NCBI GenBank assembly: GCA_041603235.1
Contig: JBFIES010000001.1
Location: 860,364 to 924,363 of the forward strand
DNA from: Panacagrimonas sp041603235
GTDB lineage: Bacteria; Pseudomonadota; Gammaproteobacteria; Nevskiales; Nevskiaceae
Reading direction: 5' to 3'
DNA length: 64,000 nucleotides
Made by a program: the position numbers and the translations under genes
Shown: positions 24,303-33,818 of the stretch, in pieces
How positions within the stretch are numbered: position 1 is the stretch's first letter
Layout: every line of letters begins with the position of its first letter
Notes under the pieces: generated by a model
Told to the model about the DNA's origin: nothing
Database searches by the model: none
The model's input: only the letters and a program-made list of their open reading frames with translations

Positions 24303-25336
24303 GCACCTCGGCTTCCTCCTTTACCGCCACGTCGCTGGATCGCCGCATCCAAATGCTGCGCACGGCGATGGGGCCGCTGATCGCCGCCGCGCTCGAAGAC
24401 CCGGACGTGGTGGAAATCATGCTCAACCCGGATCGAACCTTGTGGATCGACCGGCTTTCATCGGGCCGTGCACCGATGGGCGTGGAGCTGTCCGAAGCGG
24501 ACGGTGAACGGATCATCCGGCTGGTCGCGGCCCACGTCGGCGCCGAGGTACATCGCGGCCAGCCGCTCTTGACGGCAGAGCTGCCCGAGACGGGCGAACG
24601 CTTCGAGGGCATCTTGCCGCCCGCTGCTCCGGGGCCGGCCTTCGCCTTGCGAAAGCGCGCCGTGGGCGTGATCCCGCTGTCGCGTTATATCGAGGACGGA
24701 ATGATGACCGCTGCACAGGCGGGCCTGCTGGTGCGTGCGGTGCGCGAGCGCCAGAACATTCTGATCGCGGGTGGAACGAGTACCGGCAAGACCACCTTGG
24801 CGAATGCCCTGCTGGCTGAGATCGCCGCCACCGGCGACCGCGTGCTGGTGCTCGAAGACACGGTGGAGCTGCAATGCGCGGCCCGCGACCACGTGCCGCT
24901 GCGCACGCGCCAGGGTGTCGTGTCCATGACCGAGCTGGTGCGCTCGTCCATGCGTCTGCGCCCGGATCGCGTGGTCGTCGGCGAGGTGCGCGGCGCCGAG
25001 GCGCTGGATCTCATCAAGGTGTGGGGCACCGGCCATCCGGGCGGCATTGCCACGATCCACGCCGGCTCCGCGCTGGGCGCATTGCTGCGCCTGGAGCAAC
25101 TGATTCTCGAAGTGGCGGTGAATCCGCCCCGTGCGCTGATCGCGGAAGCGGTCAACGTGGTCATCCACATCGCCGGGCGCGGGCGCAAGCGCCGCATCGA
25201 GAGCATCGCCCGCGTCGTCGGCTTCGATGGCGTGGGCTACCAACTGGCGGATGCGCTGGAAGCGCCGTTTCCCGAGCTGCTGCCGCAGTCCGACCTTTCC
25301 TCCCTGTCCCTCAACCACCCTGGAGAACTGCCATGA
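24299..25336 (+). CDS. trbB: TrbB, VirB11-like secretion ATPase
   Basis: 345 residues. Hexameric cytoplasmic ATPase that powers pilus biogenesis and DNA transfer. Walker A is GGTSTGKTT (Lys164), followed by the Asp box EDTVELQ, the Walker B-like VVVGEVRGAEAL and the His box GHPGGIATIHA. Length and order are as in IncP TrbB. ATGA-type junction with the upstream gene; the stop overlaps the trbC start. Confidence 0.95.
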   Translation: MSTSASSFTATSLDRRIQMLRTAMGPLIAAALEDPDVVEIMLNPDRTLWIDRLSSGRAPMGVELSEADGERIIRLVAAHVGAEVHRGQPLLTAELPETGERFEGILPPAAPGPAFALRKRAVGVIPLSRYIEDGMMTAAQAGLLVRAVRERQNILIAGGTSTGKTTLANALLAEIAATGDRVLVLEDTVELQCAARDHVPLRTRQGVVSMTELVRSSMRLRPDRVVVGEVRGAEALDLIKVWGTGHPGGIATIHAGSALGALLRLEQLILEVAVNPPRALIAEAVNVVIHIAGRGRKRRIESIARVVGFDGVGYQLADALEAPFPELLPQSDLSSLSLNHPGELP

Positions 25337-25716
25337 CGCAGATGATCGTTCCTGCTTTCCGTATTTCCGCAAATCCTCTTCGCCGGCCCGCACAGCTGGA
25401 GAGCCTGGCTCGCCCGGCCATGCAGGGCTTGATGCTCGCGGCGCTAATGCTGCTGCTCGCGGGCACCGCGCAGGCCGCGGGTTCCTCGATGCCCTGGGAA
25501 GGCCCGCTGCAATCCATCCTGGAGTCCATTCAGGGGCCGGTGGCCCGGATCATCGCGGTCATCATCATCATCGCCACGGGCCTGGCGCTGGCCTTCGGCG
25601 ATACCTCGGGCGGCTTCCGCAAGCTGATCCAGATCGTCTTTGGCCTGTCCATCGCGTTCGCGGCTTCGAGCTTCTTCCTGTCGTTCTTCAGCTTCTCGGG
25701 TGGGGCCGTCGTATGA
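25333..25716 (+). CDS. trbC: TrbC, conjugative pilin precursor (VirB2-like)
   Basis: 127 residues. A long basic leader with a hydrophobic core (about 28-48) ends at the probable signal peptidase site TAQAAG. Two hydrophobic helices form the mature pilin (about 67-87 and 95-120). In IncP systems the pilin is then trimmed and cyclised by TraF, present here at 1688. Overlaps trbB and trbD by 4 bp each. Confidence 0.9.
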   Translation: MTQMIVPAFRISANPLRRPAQLESLARPAMQGLMLAALMLLLAGTAQAAGSSMPWEGPLQSILESIQGPVARIIAVIIIIATGLALAFGDTSGGFRKLIQIVFGLSIAFAASSFFLSFFSFSGGAVV

Positions 25717-26009
25717 ACACGGCCCACGATGGCGTGCAGGGGTTCGCTTCCGGCTTCGCCCCTGGTTTCGAGATTCCGCTGCATCGGTCTCTGACCGAGC
25801 CGATCCTGATGGGCGGTGCTCCGCGCACCGTGGCCATCACCAACGGCACCTTGGCCGCTGCCGTGGGCCTGGGCTTGCAGATGTGGATTCCGGGCATCGT
25901 GCTCTGGATCGTCGGCCATGCGCTGGCGGTCTGGGGCGCACGCGTCGATCCGCAGTTCATGCAGGTCTTCGCCCGCCACATCAAGCACCGGCCGCTGCTG
26001 GACGTGTGA
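25713..26009 (+). CDS. trbD: TrbD, VirB3-like channel protein
   Basis: 98 residues. The short VirB3-family layout is an N-terminal segment with EIPLHRSLTEPILMGGAPR, one hydrophobic hairpin (about 42-72) and a basic tail. It is an inner-membrane partner of the TrbE ATPase. The start overlaps the trbC stop. The reading frame of trbE begins 11 bp later. Confidence 0.9.
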   Translation: MNTAHDGVQGFASGFAPGFEIPLHRSLTEPILMGGAPRTVAITNGTLAAAVGLGLQMWIPGIVLWIVGHALAVWGARVDPQFMQVFARHIKHRPLLDV

Positions 26010-26019
26010 GGGGAATGCC

Positions 26020-28458
26020 ATGCTGAACCTTGCCGAATACCGCCAACGCCCGGCCTTGCTCGCTGACTGGCTGCCGTGGGCCGGGCTGGTCGCGCCGGGC
26101 GTCGTGCTGAACAAGGATGGCTCGTTCCAGCGCACGGCGCGCTTTCGGGGGCCAGACCTCGATAGCGCGACGCAGGGCGAGCTGATTTCTACGTCGGCGC
26201 GGCTGAACAACGCGCTGCGCCGGCTGGGTTCGGGCTGGGCGCTGTTCATCGAGGCCGAGCGCCGGCCCGCCGCCAACTACCCGCACTCGGAGTTTCCCGA
26301 GCCGCTGTCGTGGCTGGTGGACGAGGAGCGACGGGCCGCCTTTGAGGACTCGGGCAACCACTTCGAGAGCGGCTATCACCTGACGCTGGTGTACCTGCCG
26401 CCGGAGGAAGCCCGCGCCCGTGCGGCCGGAATGCTGTACGAGAACCGTCCGACCGAAGGCGTGGACTGGCGCGAGCGGCTGACTGCCTTCGTCGCGGAGA
26501 CGGATCGCATCTTTGACCTGCTCGATGGCGTGATGCCGGAGATCGCCTGGCTCGACGACAGCCAGACGCTGACTTACCTGCATGCCACCGTGTCAACGCG
26601 ACGCTACCGCGTGGACGTGCCCGAGGTGCCATTCCACCTCGATGCACTGCTGGCCGACGCGCCGCTGATCGGTGGCCTGGCACCGATGCTGGGCGACCAG
26701 CATCTGCGCGTGGCGACGGTACGGGGATTTCCGACCTCCACCTGGCCAGGGATGCTGGACGACCTCAACCGCCTCGGCTTTGCGTACCGCTGGAGTACGC
26801 GCTTTCTCTGCCTTGACAAAGCCGATGCGGAAAAAGAACTTGCCCGCCTGCGCCGCCAGTGGTTCGCCAAGCGCAAGAACGTCATCGCCTTGCTGCGCGA
26901 AACCATCTTTCAGCAGGAAAGCCCGCTGGTCGATACCGATGCCAGCAACAAATCCGCCGACGCCGATGCGGCCTTGCAGGAACTGGGCAGCGATCAAGTC
27001 GCCTTTGGCTACCTGACAGCAACCGTCACCGTCATGGACGCGGATGCCGCCGTGGCCGACGAGAAGCTGCGCATGGTGGAGCGCGTCATCCAGGGGCGTG
27101 GCTTCGTCACCATCCCCGAAACGCTCAACGCCGTGGATGCGTGGTTGTCGTCCATTCCGGGCCATGCCTACGCCAACGTCCGCCAGCCCATCGTCTCCAC
27201 GTTGAACCTGGCGCACCTCATGCCGGTGTCCGCCGTATGGGCTGGCCCCGAGCGCAATGCCCACCTCGACGGCCCACCGCTGATCGTGACCCGCACGGAG
27301 GGCGCGACGCCGTTCCGGCTGGTCACCCACATCGGTGACGTGGGGCACACCTTGGTAGCCGGCCCGACCGGCATGGGCAAGTCGGTGCTGCTCGCCACAC
27401 TGGCGATGCAGTTCCGCCGCTACCGTGGCTCGCGCATCTTCGTCTTTGACATGGGGCGCTCGATGCGCGCCACCATCCTGGGCCTGGGCGGCGAGCACTA
27501 CGACCTTGGGATGGATGGCGACATCGCCTTCCAGCCGCTCGCCCGCATCGATCGTGAGGGCTACCGCACCTGGGCGGCCGAATGGATCGAAGGACGCCTG
27601 CGGCATGAGGGTGTGGCCGTCGGCCCCGATGAGAAGGTGGCCATCTGGTCGGCGCTCGGCAGTCTCGCCGGCGCGCCCGTGGAGCAGCGCACGATGACGG
27701 GGCTTTCCGTCCTGCTGCAATCGAACGCACTTCGGCAGGTGCTCGCGCCCTATGTGCTCGGTGGCGCACACGGCAAGCTGCTGGATGCGGATTCGGATCG
27801 CCTGGGAGCTGGTTCCGTGCAGTGCTTCGAGATGGAGGAACTGATGCACAGCAAGGCCGCTGTCATGGCCGTGCTCCATTACCTCTTTGCGCGCTTCGAT
27901 GAACGCTTCGACGGTGCGCCGACGCTGCTGATCCTCGATGAGGCGTGGTTGTTCCTCGATGACCCGGTGTTCGCGGCACGCATCCGCCAGTGGTTGAAGA
28001 CCCTGCGCAAGAAGAACGTCAGCGTCATCTTCGCCACGCAGAGCCTGGCGGACATCAAGGATTCGAGCATCGCGCCGGCCATCATCGAGAGCTGCGCGAG
28101 CCGCATCTTCCTGCCGAACCCGCAGGCGACCGAGCCGCAGATTCGAACGATCTACGAGGGCTTCGGCCTCAACAGCCGGCAGATCGAGATCGTCGCCACC
28201 GCGCAGCCCAAGCGCGACTACTACTACCAATCGCGCCTCGGCAATCGCCTGTTCGATCTCGACCTGGGCGCCGCGACCTTGGCCTTCGCGGGTGCGTCCA
28301 CGCCGCAAGACCAGCGCGACATCGACGCGGTGCTTGCCGCCTCGCATTCCGATGCCTCTCCCTTCGCAGCCACCTGGCTGCGCCATCGCGGCCTGCATTG
28401 GGCCGCCGACCTGCTGTCCTCGTTCCCGTCCACCCACCTCCAGGAGAACCCATCATGA
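26020..28458 (+). CDS. trbE: TrbE, VirB4-like secretion ATPase
   Basis: 812 residues. Largest T4SS ATPase, at the inner membrane. CagE/VirB4 N-terminal domain, then Walker A AGPTGMGKSVLL (Lys454) and Walker B LLILDEAWLFLDD, followed by IFATQSLADI. Start ATG 26020 has GAGGGGAA upstream and the family N-terminus MLNLAEYR; the frame is open further upstream through trbD, but only as a shadow. Coupled to trbJ by ATGA. Confidence 0.95.
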   Translation: MLNLAEYRQRPALLADWLPWAGLVAPGVVLNKDGSFQRTARFRGPDLDSATQGELISTSARLNNALRRLGSGWALFIEAERRPAANYPHSEFPEPLSWLVDEERRAAFEDSGNHFESGYHLTLVYLPPEEARARAAGMLYENRPTEGVDWRERLTAFVAETDRIFDLLDGVMPEIAWLDDSQTLTYLHATVSTRRYRVDVPEVPFHLDALLADAPLIGGLAPMLGDQHLRVATVRGFPTSTWPGMLDDLNRLGFAYRWSTRFLCLDKADAEKELARLRRQWFAKRKNVIALLRETIFQQESPLVDTDASNKSADADAALQELGSDQVAFGYLTATVTVMDADAAVADEKLRMVERVIQGRGFVTIPETLNAVDAWLSSIPGHAYANVRQPIVSTLNLAHLMPVSAVWAGPERNAHLDGPPLIVTRTEGATPFRLVTHIGDVGHTLVAGPTGMGKSVLLATLAMQFRRYRGSRIFVFDMGRSMRATILGLGGEHYDLGMDGDIAFQPLARIDREGYRTWAAEWIEGRLRHEGVAVGPDEKVAIWSALGSLAGAPVEQRTMTGLSVLLQSNALRQVLAPYVLGGAHGKLLDADSDRLGAGSVQCFEMEELMHSKAAVMAVLHYLFARFDERFDGAPTLLILDEAWLFLDDPVFAARIRQWLKTLRKKNVSVIFATQSLADIKDSSIAPAIIESCASRIFLPNPQATEPQIRTIYEGFGLNSRQIEIVATAQPKRDYYYQSRLGNRLFDLDLGAATLAFAGASTPQDQRDIDAVLAASHSDASPFAATWLRHRGLHWAADLLSSFPSTHLQENPS

Positions 28459-29183
28459 AAAAGCGTCTTGTCGCCGCCGCCGTCGCGGCCATGCTTTGCA
28501 CCGCTACCGCCGTGCAGGCGCAGTGGGTCGTGATCGACCCCACGAACCTCGTGCAGAACACGCTGACCGCGATCCGCACGCTGGAGCAGATCAACAACCA
28601 GATCAAGCAGCTCCAGAACGAGGCGCAGATGCTCATCAACCAGGCGCGCAATCTGACGAGCTTGCCGTCCAGTGTGGTGGGCCAGTTGCGCACCAATCTG
28701 GCGACCACCCAGCGGCTGATCGCTCAGGCCAGGGGCCTGGCCTATGACGTGACGAATCTGGATCGGGAGTTCCGGCGCCTGTATCCGGAGCAATACGCTG
28801 CCACGGTGAGCGGCAATCAGATGTACCGCGACGCGCAGGAGCGCTGGAAGAACACGCTCAATGGCCTGCAGACCACCATGCAGATGCAGGCCCAGGCCTC
28901 GCAGAACCTGAGCGACGACGAAGGCGTGCTGGCCGACCTGGTGGGCAAGAGCCAGTCGGCCGTGGGCGCTTTGCAGGCGATGCAGGCCATGAACCAGTTG
29001 CTGGCCCTGCAAGCCAAGCAGTCCATACAGACGCAGCGGCTGCAGATCACGCAGGACCGCGCGGCCTCGCTGGAATTCGCGCGGCAGGCCGCCGCCGTGG
29101 AGCGTGGCCGCGAGGTAAACCGGCGCTTCGTGGGAACCGGTACGCCGTACACGCCGCAGCCCGTGAACTTCTACAGCCGTTGA
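28455..29183 (+). CDS. trbJ: TrbJ, VirB5-like pilus-associated protein
   Basis: 242 residues. Cleavable signal peptide (about 1-22, ending AVQAQ), then a largely helical, Gln/Asn-rich periplasmic protein with long coiled-coil-like stretches (about 35-70 and 120-200). VirB5-type proteins form the pilus tip and help contact the recipient. The trbK entry-exclusion gene that follows trbJ in IncP plasmids is absent; eexN at 21393 may serve instead. Confidence 0.92.
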   Translation: MKKRLVAAAVAAMLCTATAVQAQWVVIDPTNLVQNTLTAIRTLEQINNQIKQLQNEAQMLINQARNLTSLPSSVVGQLRTNLATTQRLIAQARGLAYDVTNLDREFRRLYPEQYAATVSGNQMYRDAQERWKNTLNGLQTTMQMQAQASQNLSDDEGVLADLVGKSQSAVGALQAMQAMNQLLALQAKQSIQTQRLQITQDRAASLEFARQAAAVERGREVNRRFVGTGTPYTPQPVNFYSR

Positions 29184-29195
29184 CGGAGCCGGGCC

Positions 29196-30539
29196 ATGAA
29201 CGACGTTTCGGTCATTGACCGCTTCCTCGACGTTTTCTCGCGCTACATCGACTCGGGCTTCGGCCTGCTGCAAGGCGAGGTGGCGTTCCTGACCGCAACG
29301 TTGATCGTCATCGACATGACGCTGGCCGGGCTGTTCTGGGCGATGGGGCATGCCACCGGCCAGGGCGAGGACGTGATCGCCAAACTGATCCGCAAGGTGC
29401 TGTACGTCGGTGCCTTCGCCTACATCATCGGCAACTTCAACATGCTGGCCAGCGTGGTGTTCCGCTCCTTCGCGGGCCTGGGCCTGACGGCCAGCGGCTC
29501 GACCCTGAGCATGGGCAACTTCCTGCAGCCGGGACGGTTGGCCAAGGCCGGTATCGACGCAGCGGCCCCGATCCTCGACCAGATCAAGGAGCTGTCGGGC
29601 TTCCCCGAGGTGTTCATCCACCTCGCGCCCATCGTCGTGCTGTTCTTCGCGTGGCTGGTGGTCATCGTCAGCTTCTTCGTGCTGGCGGTGCAACTCTTCG
29701 TCACGCTGATTGAGTTCAAGCTGACGACGCTGGCGGGCTTCGTGCTGGTGCCGTTCGCCCTGTGGAACAAGACGGCGTTCCTGGCTGAAAAGGTGCTGGG
29801 CAACGTGGTGTCCTCGGGCATCAAGGTGCTGGTGTTGGCCGTGATCGTGGGCATCGGCTCGGGGTTGTTCTCCGAGTTCAACATTCCGGCGGGCTCCGAG
29901 CCGTCTATCGACCGGGCGCTGGTCATCATGCTGGCCTCGTTGTCCCTGCTGGCCCTGGGCATCTTCGGGCCGGGCATTGCGACCGGGCTGGTGTCCGGTG
30001 GGCCGCAGCTCGGTGCAGGCGCGATGGCCGGTGCTGCCATCGGCGCAGCCGGAACCGCTGTTGCGGTTGGTGCCGCTGCTACGGGCGTCGGCAGCGCCGT
30101 GGCGGCCGGGGCACGCATGGCACCTGCCGCCGCCCGCTCGATGGCATCGACCGCCAGCAGCGCCCGGTCGGCGTACCAGGCGGGCTCCGCTTCGGCCGGT
30201 GGCGGCCTCAAGGGCGCCGCTGCTGGCGTGGGCAATGTGGCCAAGACCAGCGCGCAGGCGGCGGGGCAGAAGGTGGCCAATGGAGCGCGCTCGATGAAGG
30301 AGCGCATGGCAGCGGCTTTTCGACCCGATGACGCCGGATCGGCGTCGGGGGGCGGCGCCGCACAGGCCGTAAGCGAGTCTCCCGCCACAGCCACATCCAC
30401 CGAACAACCCGCCTGGGCCAAGCGCCTGCATCGCAGGCAGCAGCTCACCCATGCCGCAACCACCGCCGCCCACACGCTGCGCGGCGGCGACGGCGGCAGC
30501 TCCAGCCAGGGGCCAAGCCTGCGTGATTCCGATTCCTGA
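29196..30539 (+). CDS. trbL: TrbL, VirB6-like polytopic channel protein
   Basis: 447 residues. About six to eight hydrophobic segments between residues 20 and 310 form the inner-membrane VirB6-type core. The last ~140 residues are low-complexity, rich in Ala, Gly and Ser, and end in a basic stretch. It should be part of the DNA-translocating channel. Start ATG 29196 follows GACGGAGCC with 12 bp to trbJ. Confidence 0.93.
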   Translation: MNDVSVIDRFLDVFSRYIDSGFGLLQGEVAFLTATLIVIDMTLAGLFWAMGHATGQGEDVIAKLIRKVLYVGAFAYIIGNFNMLASVVFRSFAGLGLTASGSTLSMGNFLQPGRLAKAGIDAAAPILDQIKELSGFPEVFIHLAPIVVLFFAWLVVIVSFFVLAVQLFVTLIEFKLTTLAGFVLVPFALWNKTAFLAEKVLGNVVSSGIKVLVLAVIVGIGSGLFSEFNIPAGSEPSIDRALVIMLASLSLLALGIFGPGIATGLVSGGPQLGAGAMAGAAIGAAGTAVAVGAAATGVGSAVAAGARMAPAAARSMASTASSARSAYQAGSASAGGGLKGAAAGVGNVAKTSAQAAGQKVANGARSMKERMAAAFRPDDAGSASGGGAAQAVSESPATATSTEQPAWAKRLHRRQQLTHAATTAAHTLRGGDGGSSSQGPSLRDSDS

Positions 30540-30557
30540 TCTTGAAGGAGAACTCCC

Positions 30558-31262
30558 ATGCGATTCAAACGACCGCAGGTGCGCTACGCCGACACGCCGC
30601 AGCCTGCTACCCCGTACCAATCCGCCGCCCAGGTGTGGGACGACCGCATCGGCTCGGCCCGCGTGCAGGCGAGGAACTGGCGCTTCATGGCCTTTGGTTG
30701 CCTCACGCTGGCCGTGCTGATGGCGGGCGGGCTTGTCTGGCGCTCCGCGCAATCCATCGTCACCCCTTACGTCATTGAGGTGGACAACGCGGGCCAGGTG
30801 CGCGCTGTCGGCGAAGCCGCCACGCCGTACCGGCCCAGCGATGCGCAGATGGCCTACCACCTGGGCCGCTTCATCGGCCTGGTGCGCTCGCTGTCCATCG
30901 ACCCGATCGTGGTGCGGCAGAACTGGCTCGATGCCTACGACTACACGACCGACAAGGGCGCCGTGGTGCTCAACGAGTACGCCCGCACCAATGACCCGTT
31001 CGCGCGCATCGGCAAGGAGTCGGTGACGGTGCAGATCACCAGCGTGACCCGCGCCAGCGACACGTCTTTCAACGTGCGCTGGACGGAGACGCGCTTTGTG
31101 AACGGTGCGCTGGATCGCACTGAACGCTGGAACGCCGTGGTGTCCATCGTGCAGCAGACGCCGCGCACCGAGCAGCGCGTGCGCAAGAACCCCCTGGGCA
31201 TCTACGTCAACGGGCTGTCGTGGAGCCGCGAACTGGAAGGAAACGAAGGAGCAAAGCCATGA
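30558..31262 (+). CDS. trbF: TrbF, VirB8-like assembly protein
   Basis: 234 residues. Cytoplasmic N-terminus, a single membrane anchor (about 39-60), then a periplasmic NTF2-like VirB8 domain (about 65-225) with the tail RVRKNPLGIYVNGLSW. It nucleates assembly of the secretion channel. Start ATG 30558 has AAGGAG at 30544-30549. The last bases overlap the trbG start. Confidence 0.94.
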   Translation: MRFKRPQVRYADTPQPATPYQSAAQVWDDRIGSARVQARNWRFMAFGCLTLAVLMAGGLVWRSAQSIVTPYVIEVDNAGQVRAVGEAATPYRPSDAQMAYHLGRFIGLVRSLSIDPIVVRQNWLDAYDYTTDKGAVVLNEYARTNDPFARIGKESVTVQITSVTRASDTSFNVRWTETRFVNGALDRTERWNAVVSIVQQTPRTEQRVRKNPLGIYVNGLSWSRELEGNEGAKP

Positions 31263-32251
31263 ATGATCTTTTCCGTAAATCCGTCTTGCCGGTGATGCTG
31301 CTGGCTTCGACCGTGCTGTTCTCTGGCTGCGCTACGCAGGGCAAGCCGCCGCCGTCCATTTCGCTCGATGAACCGGTGCAGGCCCAGCCGCTGCCGGAGC
31401 CACCTGCACCGGTCGAAGTGGTGGCCGTGCCGCAGGTGCTGCCGATGCCGGCGCAGATGAAACCTGTGCCGGATGCCAAGCCCGCCGCAGAGCCCGCCGA
31501 TGAAACCGTGCGCGTGTCCCGCGCCAACGCCGAGGCGCGCATTGCGCCGACACGCGAGGGCTACGTCAATGCGATCCAGGTGTGGCCCTTCACGGATGGC
31601 GCGCTGTATCAGGTCTATGCGGCCGTGGGCCGCGTGACCGTGATCGCGCTCCAACCGGGCGAGGAACTGGTGACGGTGGCGGCGGGCGATACGGTGCGCT
31701 GGATCGTCGGGGACACGTCCAGCGGCAGCGGCGATGCGCTGCGCGTCAATGTGATGGTCAAGCCGATCCGCTCGGGCCTCAAGACCAATCTGGTTGTCAC
31801 CACCAGCCGACGCACCTACCTGCTGGAGCTGACCTCGACCGAGAAGACGTGGATGGCGTCGGTGTCCTGGGAGTATCCGAAGGACAAGATGCTGGCCCTG
31901 CAGCGCCAGGCGCAAGCGGCCAGCGCCGCCGCGCCGGTCGATGTCGGCTTGTCGCTGGAGAAGATCCGTTTCCGGTATGCGGTCAGCGGCAGCAATCCGC
32001 CGTGGAAGCCGCTGCGCGCCTTCGATGACGGGGAGAAGGTCTACATCCAGTTTCCGCCGGGCATCGCCCAGGGCGAGCTGCCGCCGCTGTTCGTGGTCGG
32101 CGCGCAGGGCGACGGGCAACTGGTGAACTACCGCTTCCGCTCGCCGTACTACATCGTGGATCGCCTGTTCGGCGCGGCCGAGCTGCGTCTGGGCGGAGAC
32201 AAGGGCGACGTGGTGCGGATCGAGCGCACGGACGGCACGCGGAGGAACTGA
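31259..32251 (+). CDS. trbG: TrbG, VirB9-like outer-membrane core protein with a lipobox
   Basis: 330 residues. A signal peptide ends in the lipobox LFSGC (Cys24), followed by a Pro-rich linker (about 30-80), the VirB9 N-terminal domain, and a C-terminal beta domain with VSWEYPKD and FRYAVSGSNPPWKPLRAF. Start ATG 31259 has GAAGGAGC upstream; the frame opens 39 bp earlier within trbF. The lipobox is notable because trbH, the small lipoprotein gene of IncP systems, is missing between trbG and trbI. Confidence 0.93.
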   Translation: MNDLFRKSVLPVMLLASTVLFSGCATQGKPPPSISLDEPVQAQPLPEPPAPVEVVAVPQVLPMPAQMKPVPDAKPAAEPADETVRVSRANAEARIAPTREGYVNAIQVWPFTDGALYQVYAAVGRVTVIALQPGEELVTVAAGDTVRWIVGDTSSGSGDALRVNVMVKPIRSGLKTNLVVTTSRRTYLLELTSTEKTWMASVSWEYPKDKMLALQRQAQAASAAAPVDVGLSLEKIRFRYAVSGSNPPWKPLRAFDDGEKVYIQFPPGIAQGELPPLFVVGAQGDGQLVNYRFRSPYYIVDRLFGAAELRLGGDKGDVVRIERTDGTRRN

Positions 32252-32253
32252 CC

Positions 32254-33513
32254 ATGAGCCAGGACGATTCCCCTGATCTTGCGGCGCAGGCGGGCAAGGT
32301 TGCGCCCGAGGCGGTGGCGTTGCGCGCCCAGCCGCGCGCCGTCACGCGCCTGAATCGGCGCACCTTGGCCATGCTCATCGGCGGCCTGTCGGTCGCCGTG
32401 CTCGGGGCCACGATCTGGTCATTGCAGCCGTATCGGCGCGGCGCGGGCGAGCAGACCGAGCTTTACAACGTCGATCGCGTCTCGAAGTCCGAAGGGCTGG
32501 ATGGCCTGCCCTCCGACTACTCCAAGCTGCCGAAGGTGCCGGAGCTGGGGCCGCCGCTGCCCGGCGACCTTGGCCCGGCCATCGTGAAGTCGCAGCAGCC
32601 GGTGACGCCGACCTATGCGCCACCGGGTCATGACCCGGAGGATGCGCGGCGCAAGGAGGCCGAAGCAGCCGCAGCCTCGTCGGTGTTTTTCCGCTCAGGC
32701 ACTCCCGGCAAGACCGCAGCGCCAGCGACCGCGCAAGCAGCTGGCCCGGCATCGGCCTTGGCGGGCTTCGACCCGCTGGCCGCTGGCCCGGCCTCGACGG
32801 CGGCCCAGCCTGCCGACCCAACCGCCGTGCAGAACCGGCAAAACCAGAAAGAGGCTTTCCTGAAAGGCGCCTCTACGGAAACCCGTAATTCCACCAGTCT
32901 GCAAATGCCGTCCTCGCCGTATCAGGTCATGGCGGGAACGGTGATCGCCGGTGCGCTGGTGACGGGCATCAAGTCTGATTTGCCGGGCGACGTGATCGCC
33001 ACGGTGACGGAGCCGGTCTACGACACGGCGACGGGCAAGTTCCTGCTGATCCCGCAGGGATCGCGCATCCTGGGCAAGTACAACAGCCAGGTGAGCTACG
33101 GGCAAAGCCGCGTGCAGGTGGTGTGGAACCGAATCATCCTGCCGGACACGTCTTCGCTGAAGCTCGACAACCTCGCGGGCACCGATCCGGCCGGCTATGC
33201 CGGCCTGGAGGATGGTGTCGATTGGCACTGGGATCGCGTCTTTGCCGGTGCGGCGCTGACCACATTGCTGGGCGTGGGTGCCGAGCTGGCCGCGCCGGAG
33301 AACCGGCAGAACGGCAACCGCATCGTGATCGCTGGGCGCGACAGCGCACAAGACAGCATCAACCAGGTGGGCCAGGAGATGACCAGGCGCAACATGAACA
33401 TCCAGCCGACTTTGACGGAGCGGCCGGGCCTGCCGGTGCGGATCATCGTCAACCGCGATCTGGTGCTGCGACCGTACCAGCCAATGTTCTTCAACCGGGG
33501 AGCAATGCGATGA
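32254..33513 (+). CDS. trbI: TrbI, VirB10-like core protein
   Basis: 419 residues. Cytoplasmic N-terminus, one membrane segment (about 36-56), a Pro/Ala-rich periplasmic linker, and the C-terminal VirB10 beta-barrel domain (about 215-405) with VMAGTVIAGALVTGI, LLIPQGSRILGKYNSQV and PVRIIVNRDLVLRPY. It spans both membranes and gates the channel. Three bases after trbG; the stop overlaps the DUF2274 start. Confidence 0.95.
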   Translation: MSQDDSPDLAAQAGKVAPEAVALRAQPRAVTRLNRRTLAMLIGGLSVAVLGATIWSLQPYRRGAGEQTELYNVDRVSKSEGLDGLPSDYSKLPKVPELGPPLPGDLGPAIVKSQQPVTPTYAPPGHDPEDARRKEAEAAAASSVFFRSGTPGKTAAPATAQAAGPASALAGFDPLAAGPASTAAQPADPTAVQNRQNQKEAFLKGASTETRNSTSLQMPSSPYQVMAGTVIAGALVTGIKSDLPGDVIATVTEPVYDTATGKFLLIPQGSRILGKYNSQVSYGQSRVQVVWNRIILPDTSSLKLDNLAGTDPAGYAGLEDGVDWHWDRVFAGAALTTLLGVGAELAAPENRQNGNRIVIAGRDSAQDSINQVGQEMTRRNMNIQPTLTERPGLPVRIIVNRDLVLRPYQPMFFNRGAMR

Positions 33514-33755
33514 ACACCACCAAGAAGCTGCGGCTCGGGCCGCTTCCCAAGACTGAGAGCACGAAGCTCACGTTCTCGTGCCCGGCCAGCCTCAAGGCCG
33601 ACCTCGACTGCTACGCCGCGCTGCACGCTCAAGCGTATGGCGAGGTGGTCGATGCCATGACGCTGATTCCGTACATGCTGGAAGCCTTCATGGCGGGGGA
33701 CAGGGGATTCAGGAAGGGCTCGGCGATACGGAGCGCGCCAACGAAACCGGCCTGA
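33510..33755 (+). CDS. DUF2274 family protein, last backbone gene of the ICE
   Basis: 81 residues. A short cytoplasmic protein of the DUF2274 family that closes the trb operon in Tn4371-like ICEs. The core (ESTKLTFSCPASLKADLDCY and QAYGEVVDAMTLIPYMLEAF) is beta-helix-helix-like and could be a small DNA-binding fold, but no function is known to me. Coupled to trbI by ATGA and followed by a terminator hairpin. Confidence 0.85.
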   Translation: MNTTKKLRLGPLPKTESTKLTFSCPASLKADLDCYAALHAQAYGEVVDAMTLIPYMLEAFMAGDRGFRKGSAIRSAPTKPA

Positions 33756-33788
33756 TGGCGTCGCGTGCCATCCAACGGCATTCATCGA

Positions 33789-33818
33789 ACGCGCAGCCTT
33801 CGGCTGCGCGTTCTTCGT
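33789..33818 (+). terminator. Terminator of the traG-trb operon
   Basis: CGCGCAGCC (33790-33798) and GGCTGCGCG (33802-33810) form a perfect 9-bp stem with a 3-nt loop, then TTCTTCGTTCT. It lies 34 bp after the DUF2274 stop. Confidence 0.65.
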
